Source: Amphimedon queenslandica
Taxonomy: Eukaryota > Porifera > Demospongiae > Haplosclerida > Niphatidae
DNA: 64,000 nucleotides
NCBI RefSeq assembly: GCF_000090795.2
Contig: NW_003546259.1
Coordinates: 482,508 to 546,507, forward strand
Direction: 5' to 3'
The notes beneath the pieces were generated by a model, which was given only the letters and a program-made list of their open reading frames with translations, had not been told where the DNA came from and searched no databases. Positions 23,755-36,269 of the stretch are shown one piece after another; within the stretch, counting starts at the first letter, position 1; the number at the start of each line of letters is the position of its first letter. The position numbers and the translations under genes are program-made.

Positions 23755-24870
23755 GCAACAACAACAGCTCAAGCTGATGCAAAACTCCTAGAGCAGGATG
23801 CTCTAGCTAATGATGCAAATGATGTTGCTACAAGAGCTGTTCTATAACAGTTGGTGGATTCATTCTGGGACACAGTAGCCTTATTTTCTTAAAGCTATAG
23901 CTGGTGAGAGACAGTACAGCACATTTGACATGGAGCTTTTGAATATTTAAAACACATTTGTAGTCAGTTTTACATTTTGCCTGCCATTGACTTTCTTCCT
24001 TCATGCCAGTCTCGTTGTAGCACTAGTCAAGAGAGCAGACTCCTACACTATATCCTACAGTTGACATAATGCAGTAACTGATGCTCTTTCTCAGGGTTAT
24101 TCTCTCATCACTAATTTGTTGCCAAACTTTGATTTTCAAATGTTAGCAATAGCTCAACAACAAGCTAAAAGCCTTTTCCAGAAATCGTGACTCTCACTGC
24201 CTTTAACTCTGCCCAATGCCACTCCCACACTCAGAAAATAGTCATCTGTGACTTATCTACAAGGTACTCAGGTAGCCCATTGGTGCCGAAACCATTTGAG
24301 AAGAAATTATTGCCAAACTAGGTCACCTATCTCATTTTTGAATTATTGTCTTGTCACTTCCCTTTTGCCCTATGCAGGGATGAGGTCAGATGTCCAAAAT
24401 TTGGTTCAGAAGTGTATTCAGTGTCAATGTTCTAAAAACAAAGACAATGTCACACCTCTGTCTCATTTTGCTACTGCTCGTCACAAATTTCCAAATATTA
24501 ATACTGACTTAGTGGTTCCACAAACCTATTCACCATGATCGATCAATTCACAACATGATCTGTAGTAGTCTTTTCTATCTTGCTTATGCTACTGCTATAT
24601 CAGTGACCCTAGTCTTTGAATTGCTCCTTTGTGGACCCGATTGTTATCGCTGTAGACCAAGGTCAGCAATTTGAGACATCCCTGTGGTAACAGTTACTGT
24701 CTTTTTTTGGTTCCAAAAATCTCACCAGGCCTGCATACTCATCCATCCTGTATCAACAAAAACCTCAATAAAAGTATATATGCTTTCAAAGTAATGAAGG
24801 CAACAGATAAGTACTTCACACTGGTAATGATTGGCAAACAGAGTAATGTTATCTATGGATAGAATTTAAG
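23755..24870 (+). pseudogene. Gypsy-type retrotransposon pol fragment (RNase H to integrase)
   Basis: The plus-strand frame starts abruptly in the reverse transcriptase/RNase H junction (AAFKATTTAQADAKLL, then ANDANDVATRAVL, equivalent to the TDASDxAxGAVL RNase H motif). It passes the end of RNase H (TDALSQGYS, equivalent to ADALSR) near 24080. At 24248-24538 is the integrase zinc-binding/linker region (PYAGMRSDVQNLVQKCIQCQ, LSHFATARHKF). Weak integrase core remnants follow to about 24870 (AVDQGQQFETSLW, equivalent to the TDxGxQFxS region). There are several stops. No LTR is seen. It is a truncated, dead copy unrelated to the better-preserved Gypsy element at 46053-51238. Confidence 0.75.
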
Positions 24871-26640
24871 CTTATGGTGAGTATCACTTTTCATCTACTG
24901 TACTCCTCTCCAAGAGTCTCCTCCAGTCTCTCATACCCCAACTCCACTCACTCCTACAACTACAGAGCAATGAAGGTCACTGCCCAACCCACTCTAAAAC
25001 TGCTGATTGTCCAGTATAAATCACTCATTCAGGTCATCAAATACACTGGCGAAAACAACTGAAAGCCTACTGCTGAACACTTATGTTCCCTTTGTTCATT
25101 GGAGAGGGAATACTATGGTGGGTAAGATCTCATAACATATTCCTATAGTTGCCTTAAGTTTATTCATAGTTAGCAACCATTTAATACACATAGATGCACA
25201 TGATTTATTCAGTTTAGTTGTTTGTTAGTCCATCGTTATCGTCTCATTTAACAATCAATCATAGACATTTCATCTCATTGCTCTCACTTAACTCTTATAT
25301 ACCTTAGTTGTAGAATATTTAGTAGTGTGAGTCCCATGTTTCAGATATAAGTACTATTATCATTCCTGTAATTTCTTCTCACTTTAGGGTTATATCCTAT
25401 CTTCTTCCTTTCTCACTTCTCTCTAAATCACTTCTTTTTTCTCTTTTATAGTCAGTTGCTACATTAACCATAACAGTTGCTACGACCTCACTACAAGTTG
25501 ATGTACAACAATGCACAAATTGTAAGATTCAGAATGATCTGCTTACATAAGTCATGTTATTGATGTAGTGTAGGTAAGATCAATTGAGATTCTATGAGTT
25601 ACTTCATCTACCAAGATTTTAATGCAATCAATATTAATTAACGGCACATAATACTGAGTATGAAACTCAGAATTTCTTGTGTTATCATGATTCAATAAGT
25701 ATGATCTTTTATTTAACATCAAGCATTATCTATTTTTTGTTCTAACTTCGTTGATAAATGCTTATTAAAGGTAGTACCATAAGTATTAATTTTGAATGTC
25801 AAACTGTAAGTGTATGATACTATATTCAAACTGTAGTGTTATTTGTGTTGTATGCTCATGCATCTCCAAATTCTAATAAATTACTACAATCTTAGTAGTT
25901 GATGAACATTAAGTATTTACATGCATGTAGGCGATAGGCAAAAAGTTTATTAGCAGTAGACTCAAAAGAAAAAAGAAAGTGACAGTGTGATATGACTTTT
26001 TAAAAATCTATTGACACTAGCAAAGTAATAGTACCATGTTTTAGAATAGTGATAGTTTCACATCAAAACAACACAACATGCTCCAAAATTCAGCTGTTGG
26101 TACAAATAAGATATATTGCAAATGGAACGAATAATGGCACAAAATATAGCTGCTGGTAGCAATATGATCAATGGCAAAAGGGACTAAATGTGGCACAAAA
26201 CTCAGCTGATGTGATTATGTAATGCATTGTGAATAGGCAATACATAGTGAAAAGGCTCATTTTAAAGGGCTGTCACAATTTGCTTTCGCTCCTGCCAAAA
26301 TTTTACTAAGTGGATGTTGTTAATGAGTGACAGAAGCTTCTTAACATAGAAAAACGTAAAGGCATTTGTCTTCCAGCCTTGTTACTGAATATTTTTACTG
26401 AATATTAAAATTATATGAAGGATAGACTTCTACTAAAGGATCAAACAGACAACATTTAAAATCTGCTTGTAGAAGTTGAACTAATAAGAATAGCATAAAA
26501 ATGAAGCTACTCTCCATTTCCTGTTTGTTTAAACTTCAATACTTACAGGACACTAAACTTTAATGTAAGAGGAAAATTTTTATATAGGATTATGAACTGC
26601 CTGTGCACTCAATTCTGGTTGTATGCTAATAGTTGTAATG
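24871..26640. other. No gene recognised; AT-rich spacer
   Basis: I see no coding motif or strong repeat. The three strings CACAAAA(T/C)(T/A)(C/T)AGCTG near 26090, 26137 and 26195 are weakly repetitive. Confidence 0.4.
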
Positions 26641-27397
26641 TTTAGTAGTACTTCACCCCACCAATTGGATAAAGTGAGGGGTCAAGGCTGACATTCATTC
26701 TGCTCGCCACTTCAATTGTGACCTTCCTACAGGGGATGTTATGATTTTTTCAATGCTTTTAATTGTGTTTTACGAGACTTTACGTTGGAGGCTGTTAGGG
26801 ACTTATGTCCAAATGTAATTTTTCTCATTTGTTCACTCAGCTTAAGGCAGATTTACAATATTACGCCAGTCCTGACAATACAGTTGATACTGTAACAGAA
26901 TCTGGTCCAGCGGAAAGCATGTGTGAGAAGGTCAAATCTCCCACACTTTTTATTAAAAGTTGACGGTACGCTGGCCTAATGTCACATTATAAATCCGCTT
27001 TTACTCCTGATCCTTTATTGGTCAAAGTAGGTTTTGCATTAAGCTGGGGACATACAGCAGAGTGATTTAATGGGCGCCCTTTTATTGAACTCCTCACTGG
27101 TTTTTGGTTCCACTATAATCTCAATGTTGGCATAGCTTACTTGGATGATGTTACTGTGCCATGCCCAGTTTCCTCAGTTTTGGATAACATCACTTGTCGC
27201 AATCAAACTGAGTCAATTCATTTAATTCTAAATTTTAGAAAACTGGAAATTATAAGATATTCTCTTAGTCTATCCTATGCTTTGTTCTCAGTTTTCCTCA
27301 ATGCTTCTTTGATTCCTCCTTCTTCAGTTGATTTGTTAGGTGCTCCTCTGTGCAATGATATTAATATGGCTATATACTATTATCAAGAGCCCTGAAG
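26640..27397 (+). pseudogene. Reverse transcriptase fragment (non-LTR-like)
   Basis: A block near 26745-26810 reads FFNAFNCVLRDFTLEAVRDL, resembling the D-x-x-N-A-F-N palm motif A of retroelement reverse transcriptases. After frame changes, IAYLDDVTVPCP near 27135-27165 carries the catalytic Y-x-D-D box, followed by ESIHLILNFRKLEII (motif D region) and SSVDLLGAPL. Three frames are needed, so it is dead. The fragment ends exactly where the MITE at 27398 begins. I do not assign it to a named clade. Confidence 0.65.
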
Positions 27398-27729
27398 CAG
27401 GGGCGTATCTAGGAATTGAAGAAGGGGGTGTTGAGGGCGCGCGACGCGATTTTGACCACACCCACTTTTACGGCGGTATAACGGCCTTTTCCTGCATTTT
27501 CGTCAATTATGGGTGGGGCCAAGATCATTTCAAGCGTACTGCTATGTTACTGATACTTCTGATTGCTCCTTAAAGCACTGGAAACTGCTGAAATCATGAT
27601 CAGGGGGCTAGATAACTTTGTTAAGAGGCTTGGTAGTGATGCAAGAGTCCAGGACTTCAGTAATTTTTTCTGAGCCCAGCCCTGAGGGGGGTGCCCAAGC
27701 CCCCTCAGCCCCCCCTAAATACGCCTCTG
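27398..27729 (+). mobile_element. Non-autonomous hAT-type MITE, 332 bp
   Basis: The ends are CAGGGGCGTATCTAGG and, read inward from the right, CAGAGGCGTATTTAGG. An internal CpG-rich block (GCGCGCGACGCGATTTT followed by ACCACACCC) is shared in opposite orientation with the MITE at 47303-48034, so these are one family. There is no ORF. Flanking octamers (CCCTGAAG and TGAAGGGA) do not form a clean duplication. Confidence 0.75.
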
Positions 27730-30281
27730 TGAAGGGAGTATCCAACAGCCCTACAGTAGACTCCTGCATGAGGGCGTATTTGCTCAAAGTCACAATCTGC
27801 ACACTCCTGTATACATACCATCTCACGTGATCAACCATGCTGCAACATTATATAGCCCTTAGCTTTAAAAAACTTGGCAATCTCTTTCAATACATGAAAG
27901 GAACTCAAAAGAAGGCTGGAAAGATGAACAACAAAGGCAGTCTTGCTAGTATCTAGGAGCTTGTGTCCAAAAAACTTGCCGACTCATGACAACGGCAACT
28001 CAATGTCTATGCGATAATTGTATTCATTGATGAAGTACACTGGAGTATGTGGATTGTGACATTTAGCAATTATGCCCTCATGGGCCGTTCGATACTCTCC
28101 TTAGGTATTATGTACTCTTGCTAATATGGAGGGCAATATACTATTTTGAGCCCACGGGCACAGCTGAAGTGCTCAAAATAGTACATTGACTAAGAGATGT
28201 GTTATAACCAATTTATGACAAAATATGACTTTTGAAATAACTATTTAAAGCTTTAATTTACTACACATGCTCAGTTTACAAGTGCAGTCACAGAAGATTT
28301 GAGATTGCAGAATGCCAAGGACTTCAGTATATGATAAGGATGCATTGGCAGGAGCAATGGAGGTTGAAATATTTCCCCAAGCACTAGAGGTATATGAAGC
28401 TTCATAGTACTCAGAACATGAAGCAATACCAGTGCAGACTACTTTTGATGACGCTCACTCCACTTAAAAGAGCAGCAGCATTTTTGTGATAGGTTTTTCA
28501 ATATTACTACGGAAAAAAATAATTTTTAGCAAAATAATAAAGCGGTGCGGAGGACAACAAAGAAAAATACTAAGTCGGCCATGATAGTGTGGCACAAATG
28601 GAGCTAGATAGTACGATGCTCGCTTCTGATTCTGAATATCTTCCTGAACTAGACTTCATTACTCATAGAGGTCAATCGGTGGTAAGCACCATTTTTTGGA
28701 GGTGAGGACACAAAGTGGAAACTTACAGTTGAGTGTCTGAAGGGATTGTGTTGTGGCATTCCGCATTACACTGGACAGAAGAGAAGTGATGGTGCAAATC
28801 AATATTCATATTTGGCCAATGTTAGAAGTAGTTTTGATGCTGTTTTGAAGGCTTTACATTCAAGAGAGATCGGTACAGTAAAGAAACAGGCCTCAGTGAT
28901 TACTTTGGTTAGACAATATTTTAGGAGATGACACACTCAGCAAGCATTTAGACACATTTGTTTACTGTTAAAGAGTATATCTAGCTTGTCATAGTGGGCG
29001 TGACCACCTTTTACTAAAACAAACACAAGGGGACATGGTTTACTGTTTTGTAATAGTTACAATGCATAACCTACATTCCTTAGCACCACTTGATCAATTG
29101 TGGAGAAAATAGTGCCTCTACTTGAAATCAGAATACCCAGAGTGCTCAGAGTTCACTGCCTATCTGACAGTGAAGGTACTAGCAGTCCACTTTGCATTTC
29201 CAGCTCAAGCAGCTATTGTGATGAAATTGTCAGCACCATAGGATTGGTCAAAGTTTTTGTAATACTATACCTAGTTTTAATGTAATCACTGAAAAACTCA
29301 GGCAAAATGTGATTTGTATTGCCGAAGACAAAGCAGTGAAATACAAACATTATTTCTTTGTAAAAGTCATGATATTAGAGATAGAGTGCTATCTAAAGTT
29401 TTAAAAAGCCATTACGTTAAGGTAAGTATAATACATGCATTTTATATAAACCATTGGCTAAAGTTTATCGTATATTTATGTGATACAGATATCTCAATTT
29501 GCACAAGCAATTGACATAAGGGCTTTTAAGTGGGTCATTAGAGACTGTGTGTGATATGAAAATGGAATTGTTTGGTACCAGAAATAGCACCTGTGAGTGA
29601 TGACAATTTAATGTCAGTGTTAACTTTGGGTGACTTGTTTGCTGTTGATTCTGATCCAGAAGATGCTGGAACTTCAACACTGTCATTGGCATTTAAGTGT
29701 ATTAAAAGCACAAAGTGTAAGGAGTATCCCAAACCATACAAGTTGTGTAATTTTAGTCTGAAGGACATACTGTACCACTTAGACTAATTTATTAGAGCTA
29801 TAATCCTCGTTATCACGCTTTTGTCTGTGATATTGATGATAAACCGAAAACCTTTAACTAAATTGTCAGTGAGTTACTGGATGAAGGGCATGCAGCTATT
29901 AACCAGCATTGTATTTTTCTGTTCAATTTTCTTGAGTACACTTTATCACACATTGATTGAAGTCAGTTCTGGGCTTTTTTGCTGGTATTTTAATGAAAAG
30001 TAAATGTGCATGGTCCAAATTTGCAGCAAAATTAGAAGCACCCTATAAATATTGCTTATAGGGTAAGTGCCATGAAAATATCAAAAATTATTAAAAATCA
30101 TATTTCACTTTTTTGATGTTTCATTACTTGCAAAAAAATTTTTTTGAGAAATGTTAAAAAACCTGCAAGAAAGTTGCACAAAGTTTGCACTTTTTGGCTT
30201 CTCAACATTTACTTCCTGTGGTGGGCATGGTCAAGCGATGACGCACTTGGGGGTACTCATGTTTACATGTCTGCTTGAGCA
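27730..30281. other. No gene recognised; one perfect 13-bp stem-loop
   Basis: Short ORFs are present, for example 28746-28931 and 29572-29787 (GDLFAVDSDPEDAGTSTLSL), but I recognise no family. They could be exons of a decayed gene. A perfect inverted repeat, TACTATTTTGAGC / GCTCAAAATAGTA with a 19-nt loop, lies at 28139-28183. Confidence 0.45.
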
Positions 30282-32165
30282 ATGGGAAGGAATTGTGTGG
30301 CAGCTGGGTGTACTAATACTCATAAGAGTGGAGTGAGCTTGTTTAGCTTCTCCAAAGACAAGCAGATCAGAAATAAATGGATAAAAGAAGTACAGAAGAC
30401 AAGAGCATGTTGGAAAGGCCCAAGTGACTATTCTTGTGTGTGCAGTGATCACTTTACAGAGGACTGTTTCAAGCCAAGATCACTTATATCAGGTACTTTT
30501 TTATGTAAAGCATGAACATTTTAACAATTAGTTTGTTTAGAAAAAATGGGAGTAAAAGCAAAGATATTGCTTAAACCGGAGGCAACACCAACCATATTTA
30601 TGAGGCCAAATACTGTATCAAAGCCAAAAAGGCATTCAACTGCTGTCATTATTAGGGAAAGAGCAAGAGTAATTGATAAAATTCATTATTTTAAGTAGTA
30701 TATCATGTAATAGCTATTGTCTGAAATTACTACATCTCATGGTACATTGGACTCTGCAGACAGCATTAGAGATGATATGGAGACAATTGAGCAAGAGTTG
30801 GACCAACCAACAGTGAGCTAAAAATTTTTCATATAGCAAAGCTTTTCATAATTTTTACGCTATGGCTGGTACTCCAACCACTTACAATGACATTCCAACA
30901 TANNNNNNNNNNNNNNNNNNNNNNNNNNNNNNNNNNNNNNNNNNNNNNNNNNNNNNNNNNNNNNNNNNNNNNNNNNNNNNNNNNNNNNNNNNNNNNNNNN
31001 NNNNNNNNNNNNNNNNNNNNNNNNNNNNNNNNNNNNNNNNNNNNNNNNNNNNNNNNNNNNNNNNNNNNNNNNNNNNNNNNNNNNNNNNNNNNNNNNNNNN
31101 NNNNNNNNNNNNNNNNNNNNNNNNNNNNNNNNNNNNNNNNNNNNNNNNNNNNNNNNNNNNNNNNNNNNNNNNNNNNNNNNNNNNNNNNNNNNNNNNNNNN
31201 NNNNNNNNNNNNNNNNNNNNNNNNNNNNNNNNNNNNNNNNNNNNNNNNNNNNNNNNNNNNNNNNNNNNNNNNNNNNNNNNNNNNNNNNNNNNNNNNNNNN
31301 NNNNNNNNNNNNNNNNNNNNNNNNNNNNNNNNNNNNNNNNNNNNNNNNNNNNNNNNNNNNNNNNNNNNNNNNNNNNNNNNNNNNNNNNNNNNNNNNNNNN
31401 NNNNNNNNNNNNNNNNNNNNNNNNNNNNNNNNNNNNNNNNNNNNNNNNNNNNNNNNNNNNNNNNNNNNNNNNNNNNNNNNNNNNNNNNNNNNNNNNNNNN
31501 NNNNNNNNNNNNNNNNNTTAATAGAGTAATGAGGAGAAAGGAAGTGCAAATATGGAGAAAGAAGGATGTGTCAGAGCAATGGAATTCATAAAGAACCAAG
31601 GTTTAGATGTAGGACTGTTTGTATCTGATTGGCACATACAAGTGTCTAAGTGGATGCTTCAGGAAATGCCTGAGACCGTTCACAAATATGATGTGGGGCA
31701 TATTGCAAGAAATAGATTTGTAGTGGAATGTACTGTATTATTTTTCATGCATATACATATAGGTTTTCAGAAGAAGGTTGATAAATTGGGAAAGCAAAAA
31801 GATTGTGAAAGTGCTGAACAATGGGACGCAGTATGACTAATCATCTCTACTGGTCTGTCATGTCATCAGAAGATGAGAATAGTTTACTAGTGAAAGAAAA
31901 ATGGCTCTCCTTAATTAATCACTTACATAACAAACACAAAGGCCATGGTACTATATTCAAAAATGTCAACATGGTCGTGTAAAGAAAAAAAATTGGCTTA
32001 AGTACAGTTAAATAAGACTAAAATATTACTTACACTTGTACTTTAACTAGATACTAAAGTTAGTGAAAAGCTTACAGATATTATATCCAATAAACGGCTT
32101 TGCAATGACATCATAATGGCATCTAACACCTATCAAACGTTGCTATTAGAAGCTTATCTTAGTTT
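30282..32165 (+). pseudogene. THAP-domain DNA transposase, interrupted by the assembly gap
   Basis: Exon 1 (30282-30492) starts MGRNCVAAGCTNTHKSGVSL and contains the THAP zinc-binding pattern: C-x4-C near residues 5-10, the conserved W in NKWIKE, and CSDHF. A GT splice donor lies at 30493. The acceptor TTTAG (30540) leads into exon 2, which carries ATPTIF, equivalent to the AVPTIF box that closes a THAP domain. The middle lies in the Ns. After the gap, 31552-31836 (VGLFVSDWHIQVSKWMLQEM, HKYDVGHIA), 31835-31960 (MTNHLYWSVMSS, HLHNKHKGHG) and 32050-32160 (VSEKLTDIISNKRLCNDI) follow the order of a THAP-plus-DDE family, possibly Kolobok-like. Stops and frameshifts suggest it is dead. Confidence 0.7.
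30903..31517. other. Assembly gap (Ns)
   Basis: There are 615 undetermined bases. Any ORF drawn through this stretch is an artefact. It hides the middle of the THAP transposase. Confidence 1.
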
Positions 32166-32179
32166 TATAAATACAAATC

Positions 32180-32520
32180 ATTCATGACAGGGTAAACCTT
32201 TGGATACTTGCATCAACTGTGAATTGTGATGCTGGTGTTATTCATATTTTTTACTCTGTTTATCAATTGGTGAACAAAGAGACTGTGAAGGTTATTACGA
32301 AATTATTTGACCTCCCGGCTGATCCAGTCTTTAAAGTGATAGGTGACATGTAAGAGCAGCATGGTGGCATTGATTGCGGTCTATTTGCAATAGCCGTTGC
32401 TGTGAACATTTTACAGCAGGTTGCTGCTACTAGCTTTTCTTTTTGTCAAGCAAAGATGAGGCTCCACCTCCACGACTGCTACGTTAACAAATCCCTTTCA
32501 ATATTTCCCAAGAAATAATG
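32180..32520 (+). pseudogene. C48 (Ulp1-type) cysteine protease fragment
   Basis: The plus-strand frame reads VIHIFYSVYQLVNKETVKVI, then the catalytic-type segment GGIDCGLFAIAVAVNILQQV and KMRLHLHDCY. The Gln before and the Cys inside D-C-G-x-F-A are the oxyanion and nucleophile positions of Ulp1/SENP-like proteases. The catalytic His is not present in this piece, and a stop precedes the Gln box. Such domains are often carried by transposons in invertebrates. It may be a separate element or the tail of a neighbour. Confidence 0.6.
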
Positions 32521-32764
32521 ATTTATTACACGTTTCACTTATTGATGATTTATCATGTAATTAATATTTTAATTCAATCACTAATAGTCTCAATCAAAAA
32601 TAATTAATTGACAAATCTGATTATTAATGAAATAAAGTATTAATCAAATAGAATTCCAGCGCCCTTAAAATTATTAATAATCACGTCAGGTTTTAGTGAA
32701 ATGTAGTCATACAGGCTGATCAACCAACATGCACCAACATGCTTCATTGTGAACATTCGAAGGT

Positions 32765-34010
32765 AAACAGATGGTGAAGAGACCTCTTGCTGTGCCAGTT
32801 GTTTCTTTACAGGAACTCTTTTATAGACTTGTTGGCGCTGACATCAAGAGGCTGCAGACAATTTGTACCTGGCACTATTACTAATCAAATCTTGTTGTCC
32901 GCCAAAAGTGAATAGATTCTTTCGGTACATTGACCTTTAAATCAGTCAAATGTGACTAAACTAGGATGATCTGGGTTAAGATGTAGATCCCTCTTTTTCT
33001 TCTCTAAGTAAGAAATCATGATCCTTCTAATGTACCTTTCTGTTTTACTTTCAGTAGCCCAGTAGTTAGCTTTAATGTTACGTACCACTCATTTGGAAAG
33101 GTGACATTGGGAAGACACTGTGCTGTCTTTCCACTATGAAGGACTTGGAAGGGAAGTATGTCTCCATTCATTGAACCAGCAACTACAAGTGTAATGTGTC
33201 ATTTATCAGTTAATCCACCTATTTCTACTCTCTTTGAGCCTTCTTCTGCCATTGTCCAGCTGCTGACAGGAACGTAATTGATTCCAGTATGATCCCAATT
33301 TACTGTCATTTTCTTGGGAATTTCATCAAATTCCGTTGTAGTACGGACATCAAATATAAACTGGTCTTTGTACTCCTCAAAAGCGGCCACAAAAAGTTTA
33401 CTCTTTGTATTGCTCTTCATTTTACATAGCCAATTTGTGTCATAAAAGAGAGACCAGTGATTTTTACATATTATGTGCTCACCATTAAACTTCAACAAGT
33501 TGGCTTTTCACGATTCCTTCAGCAGCTACAATAACTATTGCTGTATTGATCACTGCAACAGATTCCCATTTCTATAGACTTACAGTTGTTTGTCTAACGA
33601 CTCACCAAGCAAGAATGGACGCCCTCTTGTCTTACTTGGTAATTCATCCACTTGCATTTCTCTTGAAGTTGTTCCTTAGTACCAGTTCCTTGTTGTATTC
33701 CTTTGCCCATGACTTTACTGTGCTTTTTTTGAGTCGCCTCTCTTCAAAATCCTGATCAAGAAATTTTAATGTTATTAGTGACTCCCATTTTCACGTGTCT
33801 TCTACCTATCCTAGCTTTCTCCTTTGCTGTGTATATAGAGTATGGCCCTTTTGATCGCTTTTGCTTTGGTTTTTCTCCATCTACACCATTCTTCCTTACT
33901 TTGAGAACAGATTGGACTATACCATTGGCTGCCTGGATAGAAGATAAAGGAATCTCGCTTTTAAGAGAACCAGTTGGATCTGGAAGTGTCAAAATAGCTT
34001 TAGAGAAGTA
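32765..34010 (-). pseudogene. pogo/CENP-B-like DDE transposase, decayed
   Basis: The N-terminal piece 33756-33992 (KRSKGPYSIYTAKEKARIGR, VTNNIKI) is the family's HTH-proximal segment. The central piece 33199-33498 has TEFDEIPKKMTVNWDHTGIN, in which NWD is the first catalytic Asp, then YVPVSSWTMAEEGSKRVEI. Further down, near 32830-33000, are FKGQCTERIYSLL and VPGTNCLQPLDV, the NxTxxLQPLD-like block around the third acidic residue, in other frames. The same family is at 172-700. Frameshifts and stops show it is dead. No TA-flanked terminal repeats were identified. Confidence 0.8.
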
Positions 34011-34029
34011 CTTCTACAGTGCCATTTGT

Positions 34030-35241
34030 TAAGCACAAGTACACATGTGTGATGAAACCACACCCTGTAAGAACTGTCTATGGATATATGTTAATTGACC
34101 ACACCTTTTGTAATTAACATTTTTACGTAATAAAATTTTGCAAATGTAGAGTTAAACGTAAAATTTGCAAAAATAATTTATCACGAAAATAAACCGGTAT
34201 ACGGTAATAGAAGATAATGACTGGACTGAGTCATATAGAAAATTCAATACGTACTTTTGCCAAGGAAATCTACCTTTCCTGAGAGTAAATTGCTTTCCAG
34301 CTAGACCACAGAGAACACGAACTCTACATTATTAGTTGTGGTAGATCGTTGGGTATCAGGAATTAATCTAATATCACTATTTTGCTGTCTCTTCTACTTA
34401 ACACTTTCTATGTTTGTTTTCGAGGCAATTACAGTTTCTCGAGTAAGACCCAAAACACTTAGTATTCCTTCAGAAAAACATAGTAACAATGAATATTACC
34501 ACTACACATGCAAATACTTACCTATTCACTACTAGCAAACTGAAGTCATAATCAGTCTGATGCCAAAGCATAAGTTCATCTAGTATTAGCTAGATGATGC
34601 TAATGTGGTGATATGCTAGCACTTTTGCATGTTCAACAGACTTTTCTTCATCCTGTTATTGCAGGAAGTGTTAATGCAGATGTATCATTTGTAGAGCTTC
34701 TGTAGATCATTTTAACTAAAGCCTGTCTGGTCCTCTGAGTCTAGTACTTTTAGCTATTTTCTGTGATAGTAAATTATTTACTGTTGCTTGCATGAAATTT
34801 GTACCTCTAGTGTATTCGCAAAATCTTCAATCTCATGGAATACTTTCTTAGTGATGCGGTGTATCTCAGGTACATAAATATAACTTTGAAATAAAATATC
34901 TTTTATATTCCAAGCACATATTTCATGCCAATATTTAAGCTGTGCTAACTGAAACATAGTATAGCTTTCTTTACTTTCTTCTATATAATTCAACACAATT
35001 AATGTAATGTAATGCATATATATCAGATTCAATAAACATTCTAGTATTTAGCCAAGATGCAACTGCAAAAATGTACATGTATCACATATCATAGTAAATT
35101 TAAGCATATGTTGAAACATGCTTTCATTTCATGGTGTGTAAGAGTATCTAGGAGGTACTATCTCCATTCGAATTTATTTTGAAGCAATATGTTGGTTAGC
35201 ACCTTCAAATTTATTTCAATTATAAATATTTGACAGTATAT
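34030..35241. other. No gene recognised; AT-rich spacer
   Basis: Nothing coding that I can support. The only structure noticed is the MITE that begins at 35242. Confidence 0.4.
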
Positions 35242-35488
35242 CATATGTGACCATAATTGACAAAAGGTGCCTTATGGCGGACTTTTACATTCATCAATAT
35301 AATGAAAAATATCAACTTGTGAGTGCTCTGTTACTAAACCATTCTTTCTAAAAGTTACATAGTAACTTTTGCATCCTCTGCAGTATTTGTACAATAAATT
35401 GAGGTCAGGAAGTTGAATTTCTTTAGGCTATAAACACCACTTTTTCTATCCGCTATAAGGTACCTTTTGTCAATTATGGTCACATATG
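35242..35488. mobile_element. MITE, 247 bp, with 40-bp inverted ends
   Basis: The left end (35242-35281) reads CATATGTGACCATAATTGAC... and the right end (35449-35488) is its near-perfect inverse. The shared core is CAAAAGGTGCCTTATGGCGG against CAAAAGGTACCTTATAGCGG. No ORF. The right end fuses with the next MITE through CATATGTG. Confidence 0.85.
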
Positions 35489-35915
35489 TGACCCAATATG
35501 AGAAAACCAGGCTATCTGCGGGAATTATCAATTAGAGATATGGCTTCTTAAAGTTGTGACAGCCGTACCTTATCAAAACTGAGATTATACCAAAAATATA
35601 TTGTATAAAGAATTTTCTTTCATTTGATACCAAGTTTGCCCTAAAATAACTTGAAAGAGGTCATTTACAGACCTTTCTTTTTGTTGTGTACCATGTAAAT
35701 AATGCAAGATATAATGATAAAAAATGGCTGTAACTCAATTTCATTCGTTTAGACTTCTTGTTGCATAAATAAGCATAACTCAGCACTAGATGTGTCAAAT
35801 GACATGGAAGAAGGACCAAAAGATAGGAAAAACGTTGCTTAATTAAGAAAACCATAAATCTCAATTTTAAATTTTGGAGCATATAGCCTGGTTTTCTCAT
35901 ATCGGGTCACATATG
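35483..35915. mobile_element. MITE, 433 bp, abutting the previous one
   Basis: The left end reads CATATGTGACCCAATATGAG followed by AAAACCAGGCTAT. The right end (to 35915) is its inverse, with CCGATATGAG in place of CCAATATGAG. A single related end occurs at 12222. The 35483-35488 overlap means the two MITEs share CATATG, consistent with insertion of one into the end of the other. No ORF that I trust. Confidence 0.85.
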
Positions 35916-36269
35916 ATACAGCTACATTACACTTAACAGCACATATTTTGCCTTTTTTAGACACTTTTTAGATGAGACTTTTTAAACAAAAAATAAATCT
36001 TTTACTTAGTAATGAGGTAGCATTACTATAGAGGATTCATTCTCAAACAAAATGGCTGCTATGACTTTTGCCGCCTTGTATACCAATAGGAGTCAGCAAA
36101 TCTTTTGTCTTCTTTTCCATTTGAGCATACTTAATTGTAGCATTGATTTGAAGGACAGACTATAGCCATTGATTTTCATAGAATTGTTCTTAGCATTAGA
36201 CACAAAATCTTCATTATTTTACACAATAAGTACCAGAGCTCATACATTTTGCAAATAGATAAAAAAAAA

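Noticed and set aside
27390-27737. 8-bp target duplication for the MITE at 27398
   Set aside because: CCCTGAAG and TGAAGGGA share only an offset TGAAG; they are not a direct repeat at the element edges.
28300-29790. A spliced host gene built from the short plus-strand ORFs
   Set aside because: Frames, splice signals and motifs do not connect convincingly, and I recognise no family.
30829-31599. Long ORFs on both strands spanning 30829-31599
   Set aside because: They run through 615 Ns and consist almost wholly of undetermined residues.
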